Assembly (NCBI RefSeq): GCF_003751445.1
Contig: NZ_RJUU01000001.1
Location: 3,849,001-3,913,000 of the forward strand
Reading direction: 5' to 3'
Length of the DNA: 64,000 nucleotides
DNA from: Streptomyces sp. 840.1
GTDB lineage: Bacteria; Actinomycetota; Actinomycetes; Streptomycetales; Streptomycetaceae
Shown piece by piece: positions 27,901 through 36,638 of this stretch. The position numbers and the translations under genes are program-made. The notes beneath the pieces are model-generated. The model had not been told where the DNA came from. It made no database searches and saw nothing but the letters and a program-made list of their open reading frames with translations. Within the stretch, counting starts at the first letter, position 1. The number at the start of each line of letters is the position of its first letter.

Positions 27901-27932
27901 AAGATCCCGTCCCCGTCAGGGGGCGGGATCTT
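27901..27932. terminator. Bidirectional terminator between tRNA-Ala and the regulator gene
   Basis: AAGATCCCG pairs with CGGGATCTT and CCCC with GGGG around a 4-base loop. TTCTTG follows on the + strand. The stop codon of the minus-strand regulator is in the loop, so the hairpin can serve both genes. Confidence 0.8.
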
Positions 27933-28893
27933 CTTGTCGACGGCCGCGCAGCATCGTCATCTGCCGTTCGCTCTCCCGGTCGGCCGGTGTGTAGGCGACG
28001 ATCCGGCACTCCGGCAGCCCGTTGACGGAGAGCGACACCGACGTCATCCGTATCTCGGCGGACGCCGCGTAGTGCCGGAAGGTCTTCACCCGGGGGCCGG
28101 GCGGAGCGACGTCCCCGCTGCGCCACAGCTGGGCGAAGTACGGGCTCGCCGCCGAGAGGCCCGCGACGAACGTCTCCCAGGCGGGCTCGCCCGTATGCCG
28201 TCCGTAGCCGCCCCGCAGGGTAGCCACCATGAGCGGCAGCTCCTGGGTGCGGTGGACGATCGGACAGTCCTCCTCGGGGACCGTGAACAGCGCCCACAGC
28301 ACGTTGCGGATGCCGGTGTCCATCATCGCGGGTACGCCGAAGAGATCCCGGTAGGCGGGGTTGGTGGCCAGCACGTCGTAACGCGTGTTGTAGACGACTG
28401 CCGGGTGCGGGTCGAGCGCGTCGATGATGCCCTGTACCTCCTGGCCGACCTCGACCGTGTCGCCCTGTCTGCCCGGTATGTACGCGACCTCGGCCAGGTG
28501 GTAGAGGTGCTCCCGCTCCGACGGATCCAGCCGGAGGGTGCGCGCCACCGCGTCCAGGACCTGCGCGGAGGCGTTGATCGGGCGGCCCTGCTCCAGCCAG
28601 GTGTACCAGGTGACCCCGACGCCGGAGAGCTGGGCGACCTCCTCGCGGCGCAGGCCCGGGGTGCGGCGCCGGAACCCCGGGGCCATGCCCACGTCCGCCG
28701 GGGTCACCCGGGCCCGGCGGCTGCGCAGGAAGTCGGCGAGCTCGGGCCGCCGGCCGTGCTGCCGGGCAGGCTCCTTGAGCGCATGCCCCACGGGCTCCTG
28801 CCCGCCGAGCTCCTGCCGCCCCTGCAGATGCTGCCGTTCCTGTCGTGTCTGCCGTTCCTGTGCTGCCCGATGTTGTGCCGTCACCGTCGTCAC
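27916..28893 (-). CDS. XRE-family transcriptional regulator with MmyB-like ligand domain
   Basis: A DNA-binding regulator of up to 325 residues. A helix-turn-helix domain runs from about 52 to 130 (LADFLRSRRARV, GLRREEVAQLSGVGVTWYTWLEQGR). It is followed by the MmyB-like ligand-binding domain (VVYNTRYDVLATNPAYRDLFG, ending with TFRHYAASAEIRMTSVSLSVNG). The start is uncertain: GTG 28893 adds a Gln/Arg-rich tail coded by short repeats, while GTG 28791, with AGGAG close by, would begin just before the HTH. It is divergent from an MFS exporter and probably controls it. Confidence 0.85.
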   Translation of the reverse strand: MTTVTAQHRAAQERQTRQERQHLQGRQELGGQEPVGHALKEPARQHGRRPELADFLRSRRARVTPADVGMAPGFRRRTPGLRREEVAQLSGVGVTWYTWLEQGRPINASAQVLDAVARTLRLDPSEREHLYHLAEVAYIPGRQGDTVEVGQEVQGIIDALDPHPAVVYNTRYDVLATNPAYRDLFGVPAMMDTGIRNVLWALFTVPEEDCPIVHRTQELPLMVATLRGGYGRHTGEPAWETFVAGLSAASPYFAQLWRSGDVAPPGPRVKTFRHYAASAEIRMTSVSLSVNGLPECRIVAYTPADRESERQMTMLRGRRQEDPAP

Positions 28894-28995
28894 ACCCCCA
28901 TCGTCGGTGCTCCTGCCGCGTGTTGCCAGGTGCTGCCAGTACCAGCATCAACGGGCTCTCGTTACCCGTATTCGACCGGGGCCAGCCTTGAGGAC

Positions 28996-30489
28996 ATGAC
29001 CGCGACCACAGCCACGAACCCGTCCTCCGAGGCAACTCCACGTTCCCTGCCCAGTAAAGACCCCACCACCGACAGTCGCCCCGGACGGCTGCTCGCCCTG
29101 GTGCTGGCGGCCCAGTTCATGGCGCTGCTCGACGTCTTCATCGTCAACGTCGCCGCCCCGACGATCCGCGCCGAACTGGGCGCCTCCGGTGCCGGGTTGC
29201 AGCTGGTGGTGGCGGGGTACACCGTCTCCTACGCCGTCCTGCTCATCACGGGTGCCCGGCTCGGCAGCGTCTTCGGGCACGGCCGCGCCCATCTGGTGGG
29301 CCTCGCTGTCTTCACCGCCGCCTCGCTCGCCTGCGGACTCGCCACGGGTACCGGGCAGTTGATCACCTTCAGGGTGATCCAGGGGGTCGGCGCCGCGGTG
29401 ATGATCCCGCAGGTGCTCAGCCTGATCCAGCAGCACTTCAGCGGCGAGGCCCGGGTCCGCGCGCTGGGCGCCTACGCCGCGGTGCTGGCCACCGGTGCCG
29501 CGGCCGGGCAGGTGGTGGGCGGCGTGCTGGTCAGCGCGGACCTGTTCGGAACGGGCTGGCGGCCGGTCTTCCTCGTCAATGTGCCGATCGGGCTGGTGCT
29601 GCTGGTGCTCGGCGTCCGGGTGCTGCCGGGTGAGCCGCGTGCCGGGCAGGCCAGGCGTGCGGCACGGGCCCGTGGGCTCGACCTGGTGGGGCTGTTGATG
29701 CTCGCGGCGGCCGTCGTCCTGTTCACCGTCCCGCTCGTGCTCGGACAGGAACTGGGCTGGCCGGCCTGGACCTGGATCTGCCTGCTCGGCTCCGTGCTGG
29801 TCTTCGCCGGCTTCGCGGCGTACGAGACGCGGCTGGCCGCCCGCGGCGGCGCGCCACTCATCGCACTCGGGGTGCTCCGCGTCCCCGGCATCGCGCGGGC
29901 GGCGCTGCGCGTCCTCCTGGTGATGGGGATCAACGCGGGCTTCCTCTTCGTGATGACGCTGCACGTCCAGGGTGGTCTCGGGTACACGGCGCTGCACTGC
30001 GGGCTGATGTTCGTACCGACCGCGGTGGTCTTCGGCGTGGTCGGGCTGGCCTGGAGGCGTTGGCCGGCCCGGCTGCAGGGAGTCCTCGCCCCGGCCGGAT
30101 TCGTGCTCGTCGCCGTCGGTTCGGTGGCGCTCGGCCTCCTGCTGCGCGACGGCGGCGACGGCGGTCCCGGGCTGTACGTGGCCTTCGTCGTCAACGGTGC
30201 GGGCATGGCGCTGGGCTTCAGTCCCACTCTCACGGGTGCCCTGGCGAACGTACGAGCGGAAGATGCCGCCGATGCGAGCGGAGTCCTCGTCACCGTCACC
30301 CAGCTCGGCCAGTTGATCGGCGTCGCGGGGTTCGGCACGCTCTATCTCAACCGCCTTGATACGCCTGGGGCGCAGGGTTCCGGAGAGGCGTTGTGGGTAT
30401 GTGCTCTCGCACTGTCGGCGGCCGCCGTGGTGGGTGTGCTGGCGGGTCTTGTGCGGCGTCGGCGGATCACGGGATCCCGGCAGGGCTGA
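28996..30489 (+). CDS. MFS transporter, 14-helix drug:H+ antiporter type
   Basis: A 497-residue integral membrane protein of the DHA2 (EmrB/QacA) group. The first helix carries LVLAAQFMALLDVFIVNVAAPTI (motif D1-like), then GARLGSVFGHGRAHLVGL (motif A-like) and VGGVLVSADLFGTGWRPVFLVNVPIG (motif C region). About 14 hydrophobic segments can be counted. It is likely an exporter of toxic or signalling compounds, proton driven. The start at 28996 has GAGG 3-4 bases upstream, tight but usable. It pairs with the divergent regulator. Confidence 0.9.
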   Translation: MTATTATNPSSEATPRSLPSKDPTTDSRPGRLLALVLAAQFMALLDVFIVNVAAPTIRAELGASGAGLQLVVAGYTVSYAVLLITGARLGSVFGHGRAHLVGLAVFTAASLACGLATGTGQLITFRVIQGVGAAVMIPQVLSLIQQHFSGEARVRALGAYAAVLATGAAAGQVVGGVLVSADLFGTGWRPVFLVNVPIGLVLLVLGVRVLPGEPRAGQARRAARARGLDLVGLLMLAAAVVLFTVPLVLGQELGWPAWTWICLLGSVLVFAGFAAYETRLAARGGAPLIALGVLRVPGIARAALRVLLVMGINAGFLFVMTLHVQGGLGYTALHCGLMFVPTAVVFGVVGLAWRRWPARLQGVLAPAGFVLVAVGSVALGLLLRDGGDGGPGLYVAFVVNGAGMALGFSPTLTGALANVRAEDAADASGVLVTVTQLGQLIGVAGFGTLYLNRLDTPGAQGSGEALWVCALALSAAAVVGVLAGLVRRRRITGSRQG

Positions 30490-30667
30490 CCCCCTTGCGG
30501 GGCCATGGCAGAATCGGACCGCCGGAGGGGGCGACGGACCGAACGGGAGGGAGTGCGCGATGTCTGCGAGTCGCCACGAGGTCCCGGACCTGCCCCCTTG
30601 TCGAGAGGCCCGCGTACGCGGCGGCCGCCCTGCCGGCGGTTCGCCCCCCACGGTCCGGAGCTGACCC

Positions 30668-30901
30668 ATGGGTGCCCACAGGCGGAAGTGCGACTGGTGC
30701 GGCAGCGGTACGCCCATCGTCAGGGACATGGATCCGGTCAATCCGGACTACCAGTACTGGTGCGAGGAATGCGCGCGGGCGCTGGTCATAAAGGGCGACC
30801 CCATCGAGACCTACCGGGAGCTGGAGGGCGAGCCGATCTACGGCCGTCTGCTGGAGGAGCACTGCACGCTCAAGCGCTTCTACTCCTTCGCCACCGCCTG
30901 A
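30668..30901 (+). CDS. Small zinc-ribbon protein (77 aa)
   Basis: The product starts MGAHRRKCDWCGSGTPIV and has two CxxC pairs (C8-x2-C11 and C32-x2-C35), the pattern of a zinc ribbon. The rest is a charged helical stretch ending KRFYSFATA. The ATG has only a weak box (GGAGCTGACCC). It may bind nucleic acid or a protein partner; the function is not known. The second tRNA-Ala lies 111 bases downstream. Confidence 0.72.
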   Translation: MGAHRRKCDWCGSGTPIVRDMDPVNPDYQYWCEECARALVIKGDPIETYRELEGEPIYGRLLEEHCTLKRFYSFATA

Positions 30902-31012
30902 CCGGGCCCCGCAGGCGAGGCTGAACCGGGCGGACCGGAAACGATTTGGTGGACGGCCGGGGTGACCGGTAATGTTCTCGATGTCGCCACGGGAGACCGG
31001 GCGGTGCAGCAC

Positions 31013-31085
31013 GGGGCTATAGCTCAGTTGGTAGAGCGCCTGCATGGCATGCAGGAGGTCAGGAGTTCAATTCTCCTTAGCTCCA
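31013..31085 (+). tRNA. tRNA-Ala (anticodon GGC), copy 2
   Basis: Identical over all 73 bases to the tRNA at 27823. The flanks differ apart from the next CA, so the copy is not part of a longer duplication. TTGGTG and TAATGT 18 bases apart upstream form a plausible promoter. CCA is not encoded. Confidence 0.97.
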
Positions 31086-31096
31086 CAGTGAAGATC

Positions 31097-31133
31097 GAGC
31101 AGCGGGCCATCCGGATCGGATGGCCCGCTGCTC
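31097..31133 (+). terminator. Terminator of tRNA-Ala copy 2
   Basis: GAGCAGCGGGCCATCC and GGATGGCCCGCTGCTC form a perfect 16-bp stem with a 5-base loop. Confidence 0.85.
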
Positions 31134-31203
31134 GTCTGTGCTCATGTCTGCGTCGGGTCACGGCGGCGAGCGGCCCCGGCCCACCGCTGTCGGGCCATTG
31201 CGG

Positions 31204-31209
31204 TACCCT
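31204..31209 (+). promoter_or_regulatory. -10 hexamer of the leuS leader transcript
   Basis: TACCCT ends 6 bases before the ATG of the leader peptide, so that peptide is probably translated from a leaderless end. No good -35 is seen. Confidence 0.45.
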
Positions 31210-31215
31210 GACGCC

Positions 31216-31254
31216 ATGCGTGCCGTACGCCTTCTGCTTAGCGAGCCGCGCTGA
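31216..31254 (+). CDS. leuS leader peptide with three consecutive Leu codons
   Basis: A 12-codon frame reads MRAVRLLLSEPR and stops. CTT-CTG-CTT are together at codons 6-8; CTT is a rare leucine codon in high-GC actinomycetes, so shortage of charged tRNA-Leu should stall the ribosome here. It is followed directly by pairing segments and a U-rich terminator and lies 137 bases before leuS, the layout of a classical attenuator. Confidence 0.75.
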   Translation: MRAVRLLLSEPR

Positions 31255-31260
31255 TCACTC

Positions 31261-31325
31261 CCGACCGGTGAGAATGCCTGGTCGGCATCGGCGCGGCGTC
31301 CCCTCCTGTGCGAGGGGATTTTTCG
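31261..31325 (+). promoter_or_regulatory. leuS transcription attenuator (antiterminator and terminator)
   Basis: The terminator is TCCCCTC (31299-31305), loop CTGTGC, GAGGGGA (31312-31318), then TTTTT, one of the very few U-tailed terminators in the window. Before it lies CCGACC/GGTCGG (31261-31285). A longer stem joins GCCGCGC in the end of the leader frame (31245-31251) to GCGCGGC (31291-31297). A ribosome stalled at the Leu codons would free the latter and change which stems form. The pairing is seen; the mechanism is inferred. Confidence 0.7.
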
Positions 31326-31391
31326 TTTCCGTAGACGCGTGTCCGTAGACGTGGGCGCCGGCAGATGACGATCGATGGAGCTTTGAGGATC

Positions 31392-34265
31392 ATGAGCGAG
31401 ACGAATTCCGCAGCCGACGTTGCTGCGCCGCACCGCTACACGGCAGCGATGGCCGCCGACATCGAGGCACGCTGGCAGGACTTCTGGGACGCCGAGGGCA
31501 CCTACGAGGCGCCGAACCCGTCCGGCGACCTGGCGGACAACCCGGAGCTGGCCGCCAAGCCGAAGAAATTCATCATGGACATGTTCCCGTACCCCTCGGG
31601 TGCGGGCCTGCACGTCGGCCACCCGCTGGGCTACATCGCCACCGACGTCTTCGCCCGTCACCAGCGGATGACCGGCCACAACGTCCTGCACACCCTGGGC
31701 TTCGACGCCTTCGGCCTGCCCGCGGAGCAGTACGCCGTACAGACCGGCACCCACCCGCGGCTGTCCACCGAGTCCAATATCGAGAACATGACGGCGCAGC
31801 TGCGCCGGCTGGGCCTGGGCCACGACAAGCGCCGCTCGTTCGCCACCATCGAGTCCGAGTACTACAAGTGGACCCAGTGGATCTTCCTGCAGATCTTCAA
31901 CTCCTGGTACGACGCCGAGGCGGACCGTGCCCGGCCGATCGCCGAACTGGTCGCCCAGTTCGAGAGCGGTGAGCGCCCGACCCCGGACGGCCGCGACTGG
32001 AACGCGCTGAGCGCCGCCGAGCGCGCCGACGTGCTGAGCGGCCACCGCCTCGCCTACGCCTCCGACGCGCCCGTCAACTGGTCCCCGGGCCTGGGCACCG
32101 TCCTGGCCAACGAGGAGGTCACGGCCGACGGCCGCTCCGAGCGCGGCAACTTCCCCGTCTTCAAGGCCAAGCTGCGCCAGTGGAACATGCGCATCACCGC
32201 CTACGCCGACCGCCTGCTGAACGACCTGGACGGGCTGGACTGGCCCGAGGCGATCAAGCTGCAGCAGCGCAACTGGATCGGCCGCTCCGAGGGCGCGCGG
32301 GTCGACTTCCCGGTCGACGGCGCCGGTGACATCACCGTCTTCACCACCCGCCAGGACACCCTGTTCGGTGCCACCTACATGGTGCTGGCACCCGAGCACG
32401 AGCTGGTCGAGCGGATCATCCCGGCCGCCTGGCCCGAGGGCACCCACCCGGTCTGGACCGGCGGACATGCCTCCCCGGCCGAGGCCGTCACCGCGTACCG
32501 CAAGCAGGCCGCCGCCAAGTCCGACGTGGAGCGGCAGGCCGAGGCCAAGGACAAGACCGGCGTCTTCACGGGCGCGTACGCGACCAACCCGGTCAGCGGC
32601 GAGCAGGTCCCCGTCTTCATCGCCGACTACGTGCTGATGGGCTACGGCACCGGCGCGATCATGGCCGTACCGGCGCACGATGCGCGCGACTTCGCCTTCG
32701 CGCGCGCCTTCGAGCTGCCGATGCGCTGTGTCGTCGAGCCGTCGGACGACCGCGGTACCGACGCCTCGACGTGGGAGGACGCCTTCTCCTCGTACGAAGC
32801 GAAGCTGGTCAACTCCGCGAACGAGGAGATCTCCCTGGACGGCCTGGGCGTCGTCGACGCGAAGGCCCGCATCACCGACTGGCTGAAGGAGCACGGCGTC
32901 GGTGAGGGCACCGTCAACTTCCGGCTGCGCGACTGGCTGTTCAGCCGCCAGCGCTACTGGGGCGAGCCCTTCCCGATCGTGTACGACGAGGACGGCATCG
33001 CCCACCCGCTGCCCGAGTCGATGCTGCCCCTGGAACTGCCGGAGGTCGACGACTACTCGCCGCGCACCTTCGACCCGGACGACGCCGACACCCAGCCCGA
33101 GACCCCGCTGTCCCGCAACGCCGACTGGGTCAACGTCACGCTGGACCTGGGCGACGGCGCCGGCCCGCGCAAGTACCGCCGCGAGACCAACACCATGCCC
33201 AACTGGGCCGGTTCCTGCTGGTACGAGCTGCGCTACCTGGACCCGAACAACAGCGACAAGCTGGTCGACCCGGCGATCGAGCAGTACTGGATGGGCCCGC
33301 GCGAGGGACAGCCGACCGGCGGTGTCGACCTGTACGTGGGCGGCGCCGAGCACGCCGTACTCCACCTGCTGTACGCCCGCTTCTGGTCCAAGGTCCTGCA
33401 CGACCTGGGGCACATCTCGTCGGCCGAGCCGTTCCACAAGCTGTACAACCAGGGCATGATCCAGGCCTTCGTCTACCGGGACAGCCGCGGCATCGCGGTC
33501 CCGGCGGCCGAGGTCGAGGAGCGCGACGGGGCGTACTACTACGAGGGCGAGAAGGTCTCCCGCGTCCTGGGCAAGATGGGCAAGTCCCTGAAGAACGCCG
33601 TGACGCCCGACGAGATCTGCGGCGAGTACGGCGCGGACACCCTGCGCCTATACGAGATGGCGATGGGCCCCCTGGACGTGTCGCGCCCCTGGGACACGCG
33701 CGCGGTCGTCGGCCAGTACCGGCTGCTGCAGCGGCTGTGGCGCAACATCGTGGACGAGGAGAGCGGCGAGGTCACCGTCGTCGACGCCGAACCCGGCGAG
33801 GACACGCTGCGCGCCCTGCACAAGGCGATCGACGGCGTCGGCGGCGACATGGCCGGGATGCGCTTCAACACGGCCATCGCCAAGGTCACCGAGCTGAACA
33901 ACCACCTGACCAAGGCGGGCGGCCCGCTGCCGCGCTCCGTCGCGGAGCCGTTGGTGCTGCTGGTGGCGCCGCTGGCGCCGCACATCGCCGAGGAGCTGTG
34001 GCGCCGGCTGGGCCACACCGACTCGGTCGTGCACCAGGACTTCCCGGTGGCCGACCCGGCGTATGTCATCGACGAGACCGTGACCTGCGTGGTGCAGATC
34101 AAGGGCAAGGTCAAGGCACGCCTGGAGATCTCCCCGTCGATCACGGACGCGGAGCTGGAGACCCTGGCCCTGGCCGACCCGGCCGTCGTCGCCGCGCTGG
34201 GCGGGACAGGCATCCGGAAGGTGATCGTCCGGGCGCCGAAGCTGGTGAACATCGTCCCGGCCTAG
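31392..34265 (+). CDS. leuS: Leucyl-tRNA synthetase
   Basis: Charges tRNA-Leu with leucine. The 957-residue class I synthetase has the HIGH-type motif in [15 protein letters not shown], an editing (CP1) domain at about 290-520, [12 protein letters not shown], the KMSKS-type [11 protein letters not shown] and an anticodon-binding C-terminus. I chose ATG 31392, with GAGG 3-4 bases upstream, over 31365. Expression is probably controlled by the leader peptide and terminator just upstream. Its TAG stop lies in the CTAG at the left edge of a miniature repeat element. Confidence 0.97.
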   Translation: MSETNSAADVAAPHRYTAAMAADIEARWQDFWDAEGTYEAPNPSGDLADNPELAAKPKKFIMDMFPYPSGAGLHVGHPLGYIATDVFARHQRMTGHNVLHTLGFDAFGLPAEQYAVQTGTHPRLSTESNIENMTAQLRRLGLGHDKRRSFATIESEYYKWTQWIFLQIFNSWYDAEADRARPIAELVAQFESGERPTPDGRDWNALSAAERADVLSGHRLAYASDAPVNWSPGLGTVLANEEVTADGRSERGNFPVFKAKLRQWNMRITAYADRLLNDLDGLDWPEAIKLQQRNWIGRSEGARVDFPVDGAGDITVFTTRQDTLFGATYMVLAPEHELVERIIPAAWPEGTHPVWTGGHASPAEAVTAYRKQAAAKSDVERQAEAKDKTGVFTGAYATNPVSGEQVPVFIADYVLMGYGTGAIMAVPAHDARDFAFARAFELPMRCVVEPSDDRGTDASTWEDAFSSYEAKLVNSANEEISLDGLGVVDAKARITDWLKEHGVGEGTVNFRLRDWLFSRQRYWGEPFPIVYDEDGIAHPLPESMLPLELPEVDDYSPRTFDPDDADTQPETPLSRNADWVNVTLDLGDGAGPRKYRRETNTMPNWAGSCWYELRYLDPNNSDKLVDPAIEQYWMGPREGQPTGGVDLYVGGAEHAVLHLLYARFWSKVLHDLGHISSAEPFHKLYNQGMIQAFVYRDSRGIAVPAAEVEERDGAYYYEGEKVSRVLGKMGKSLKNAVTPDEICGEYGADTLRLYEMAMGPLDVSRPWDTRAVVGQYRLLQRLWRNIVDEESGEVTVVDAEPGEDTLRALHKAIDGVGGDMAGMRFNTAIAKVTELNNHLTKAGGPLPRSVAEPLVLLVAPLAPHIAEELWRRLGHTDSVVHQDFPVADPAYVIDETVTCVVQIKGKVKARLEISPSITDAELETLALADPAVVAALGGTGIRKVIVRAPKLVNIVPA

Positions 34266-34340
34266 GCCGTGTCCGCAAAGTCCCGTCGTACGCCCGGAGG
34301 GCGTCGCGGACCAGGCGGGACTTTTGCGGACCCGGCCTAG
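34262..34340. repeat. Miniature inverted-repeat element after leuS
   Basis: CTAGGCCGTGTCCGCAAAG... on the left is an inverted copy of the right end ...CTTTTGCGGACCCGGCCTAG (24 of 25 bases pair with one insertion). CTAG lies at both ends, the kind of 4-base target used by IS5-type elements (YTAR). An inner ACGCCC/GGGCGT hairpin is present. It has no coding capacity. The same end sequence recurs at 41118. It can also act as a terminator for leuS. Confidence 0.75.
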
Positions 34341-34489
34341 GGTCTGCGGACGCCTCGGCGAGGGTGTGAGGGCTTTCCCCTACGGGCAGGTTGGGGGTTC
34401 CGATGGAACCCGCGGCCTGCCTGTTCCGTTTACGGTGGAAGGGCCGGTAAACACGTGTCGGCAGCCGTCACACCATCCGAGGGGCGCTC

Positions 34490-35299
34490 ATGGAAGCCGT
34501 GATCCTGATCCTGGGGCTGCTCGTCGTCGCGTTCGTGGCCCTGGGCATCTATGTGAGTGTCAAGGTCATCCGCGCGGCCAGTCGCGGGGTGGACCGTACG
34601 ATCACGCAGGCGCGCCGAGCCGTGGAGGACACCACACTGCGGGCCAAGAGCTACGGACAGATGGGCGTCGTCGGAGAACTGGCACAGCTGCGCCTCTCCC
34701 TGCGCACCTCGATGCGGGCCACACAGGAGGCGCTGCAGACGGGCGTGACCGAGGACGCCTCACTGTCCGAGTCGCTGGGTCTCTTCCAGCGGCTGAGCGT
34801 GCACGGCCGTGAGCTGGACGACGAGCTGAAGAGGCTGGAGCGGGAGCCCGACAAGACGACGGTGGCCTCGTTGCTGCCGGGACTGAAGAAGCGCACCGGG
34901 CGGATCACCGGCTCCGCCGAGTCGCTGCGCTGGGCCGCGCGTGACCGGGCCCGTCAGTTCGCCGACGACGATCTCGCCACGCTGAACGAGCAGATCGGCG
35001 TGGAGGCCGGTGCCCTGCGGCACTGGACGACGGAGGAGCCCGTGCCGGGACACCAGGGGCAGGCCGGAACGCAGGGAGCCCCCGGAGGCCCCGGCGGGCC
35101 TGGAGCCGCCCGGCAGCAGGGGCACTGGCCGGGACCGGGACAGGCGCAGGGAAACGGGCAGGGAAACGGGACGGGAAACGGGACGGGGGACGCCGGAATC
35201 GCGGAGGCCATCACGGCTGCGGACCCGCGGCAGCGGACCGAATACCCGTGGCAGAAGACGGCACGGCCCGAGACGGCACGGCCCGAGACCACGAACTGA
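34490..35299 (+). CDS. Membrane-anchored coiled-coil protein
   Basis: A 269-residue protein of unknown function. A membrane helix at about 3-25 (AVILILGLLVVAFVALGIYVSVKVI) is followed by a long charged, heptad-rich helical region to about 180 (ELAQLRLSLRTSMRATQEALQ, ELDDELKRLERE). A Gly/Gln/Pro-rich, probably disordered tail closes it, including a repeated NGxGNGTGNGTG. The short N-terminal side suggests that most of the protein is cytoplasmic. It may scaffold something at the membrane; nothing more specific can be said. Confidence 0.75.
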   Translation: MEAVILILGLLVVAFVALGIYVSVKVIRAASRGVDRTITQARRAVEDTTLRAKSYGQMGVVGELAQLRLSLRTSMRATQEALQTGVTEDASLSESLGLFQRLSVHGRELDDELKRLEREPDKTTVASLLPGLKKRTGRITGSAESLRWAARDRARQFADDDLATLNEQIGVEAGALRHWTTEEPVPGHQGQAGTQGAPGGPGGPGAARQQGHWPGPGQAQGNGQGNGTGNGTGDAGIAEAITAADPRQRTEYPWQKTARPETARPETTN

Positions 35300-35309
35300 A
35301 GCCGCATGT

Positions 35310-35342
35310 CCCCGGCGTCGGCACACCTGTGCGGTGCCGGGG
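35310..35342 (+). terminator. Terminator upstream of degV
   Basis: CCCCGGC (35310-35316) pairs with GCCGGGG (35336-35342), with an inner GGCAC/GTGC stem. Confidence 0.6.
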
Positions 35343-35471
35343 CGGGTCACGGAATGATCGATGCGTCGAACAGGACCGGGCATGGCAGGATGCGGCTCGA
35401 AGCGATCGGAACTGATCAATCGGTCGGGGTCGGACTGCCGAGCCACCGCCCCGGAAGGTAACCTCCCGCTC

Positions 35472-36320
35472 ATGTCCCGCCATGTCGCGATCGTCACCGA
35501 TTCAACGGCCTACCTGCCGCCCGAGGCGATGGAACGGCATGGCATCACCGCGGTGCCGCTGACCGTCGTCCTCGGTGACCAGGCGCTGGAGGAGGGCACC
35601 GAGATCTCGGCCCGCTCCCTCGCGCTGGCGCTCCAGAAGCGCCGCCCGGTGACGACCTCCCGGCCCAGCCCCGAGGTGTTCGCCGCCACCTACCGTGCGG
35701 CCGCCGGCGCCGGGGCGGCCGGCATCGTCTCGCTGCACCTGTCCGGGGAGTTCTCCGGCACGTACGACGCCGCCGTGCTCGCGGCGAAGGACGCGCCCGT
35801 GCCGGTGCGGGTGGTCGACACCGGGATGGTCGCTATGGCCCTCGGCTTCTGCGCGCTGGCAGCGGCGGAATCCGCAGATGCGGGCGGAAGCCTGGACGAT
35901 GCGGTGGCGGCGGCCGAGAAGCGTGCGGAGGCCACGTCCGCGTACTTCTACGTCGACACTCTGGACTATCTGCGCCGCGGCGGCAGGATCGGTGCCGCGC
36001 AGGCACTGCTGGGCTCGGCCCTGGCAGTGAAGCCGCTGCTCCAGCTGGACGGCGGCCGTATCGAACTGCTGGAGAAGGTCCGGACGGCCTCGAAGGCCAT
36101 CGCCCGGCTCGAGGAGATCGTCGCCGAGCGGGCGGGCAGCGGGCGGGTAGACATCGCGGTGCACCACCTGGCGGCCCCGGAACGGGCGGAGCGGCTGGCT
36201 GAGCGGCTGGCCGAGCGGGTTCCGGGACTGGTGGATCTGCATGTCAGCGAGGTGGGCGCGGTGATCGGGGCGCACACCGGTCCTGGACTGCTGGGAGCAG
36301 TGATCTCACCGCGCTGGTAA
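35472..36320 (+). CDS. DegV-family fatty-acid-binding protein
   Basis: A 282-residue DegV protein. The family binds one fatty acid and, as FakB, hands it to the kinase FakA. Seen are VAIVTDSTAYLPPEA, PVTTSRPSPEVF (TSQPSP-type loop), SGEFSGTYDAA and YLRRGGRIGAAQALLG, with GPGLLG at the end. I chose ATG 35472, where the fold starts; an upstream in-frame ATG at 35361 adds 37 unrelated residues. No FakA partner is next to it, so partner and lipid remain open. A 21-bp tandem array follows at once. Confidence 0.9.
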   Translation: MSRHVAIVTDSTAYLPPEAMERHGITAVPLTVVLGDQALEEGTEISARSLALALQKRRPVTTSRPSPEVFAATYRAAAGAGAAGIVSLHLSGEFSGTYDAAVLAAKDAPVPVRVVDTGMVAMALGFCALAAAESADAGGSLDDAVAAAEKRAEATSAYFYVDTLDYLRRGGRIGAAQALLGSALAVKPLLQLDGGRIELLEKVRTASKAIARLEEIVAERAGSGRVDIAVHHLAAPERAERLAERLAERVPGLVDLHVSEVGAVIGAHTGPGLLGAVISPRW

Positions 36321-36349
36321 CCGTGGCTGGTCTCCCGGGGGATGTCACC

Positions 36350-36525
36350 GCACCGGTTTCACGCACGGGGTTCACCGCACCACGTACGGGGTTCACCGCA
36401 CCACGTACGGGGTTCACCGCACCACGTACGGGGTTCACCGCACCACGTACGGGGTTCACCGCACCACGTACGGGGTTCACCGCACCACGTACGGGGTTCA
36501 GCGGACCGGTTTCACGCACGGGTTG
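36350..36525. repeat. Minisatellite 1: six 21-bp repeats downstream of degV
   Basis: Six exact copies of a 21-base unit beginning GGGGTTCACC and ending CCACGTAC fill 36367-36492, followed by a partial copy. The array is bordered by direct copies of ACCGGTTTCACGCACGGG at 36352 and 36505. The unit is a multiple of three and leaves open frames on both strands (RTGFTAP or NPVRGAV repeats), but I do not believe it is translated. There are no unique spacers, so it is not CRISPR. The rest of the 318-base gap 36321-36638 holds a DnaA-box-like site and the comEA promoter region. Confidence 0.9.
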
Positions 36526-36559
36526 CATCGCGCCGGTGTCACCGTCCGGAGTGGTGGAG

Positions 36560-36568
36560 TTATCCACA
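36560..36568 (+). promoter_or_regulatory. DnaA-box-like sequence upstream of comEA
   Basis: TTATCCACA is the E. coli DnaA box consensus and is close to the Streptomyces box TTGTCCACA. A second weaker site, TTTTCCACC, lies 9 bases further on. A single match elsewhere (23530-23538, minus strand) shows that it can occur by chance. Confidence 0.35.
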
Positions 36569-36638
36569 ACCGGCGGGTTTTCCACCATAATTGGGTACCC
36601 TCAGCGGGTTCCGGCGGAAGTGCCTAGCGTCATGAGGC

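Noticed and set aside
27601..28995. Long N-terminal extension of the MFS transporter frame
   Set aside because: It passes through the tRNA, the terminator and the antisense regulator. The transporter starts at 28996.
27823..31085. tRNA-flanked genomic island with integrase
   Set aside because: No integrase, recombinase or partial tRNA end is present; only two whole tRNA genes exist, so island status is not supported beyond a hypothesis.
36367..36492. Possible CRISPR array
   Set aside because: The repeats are directly joined with no unique spacers and no cas genes are near.
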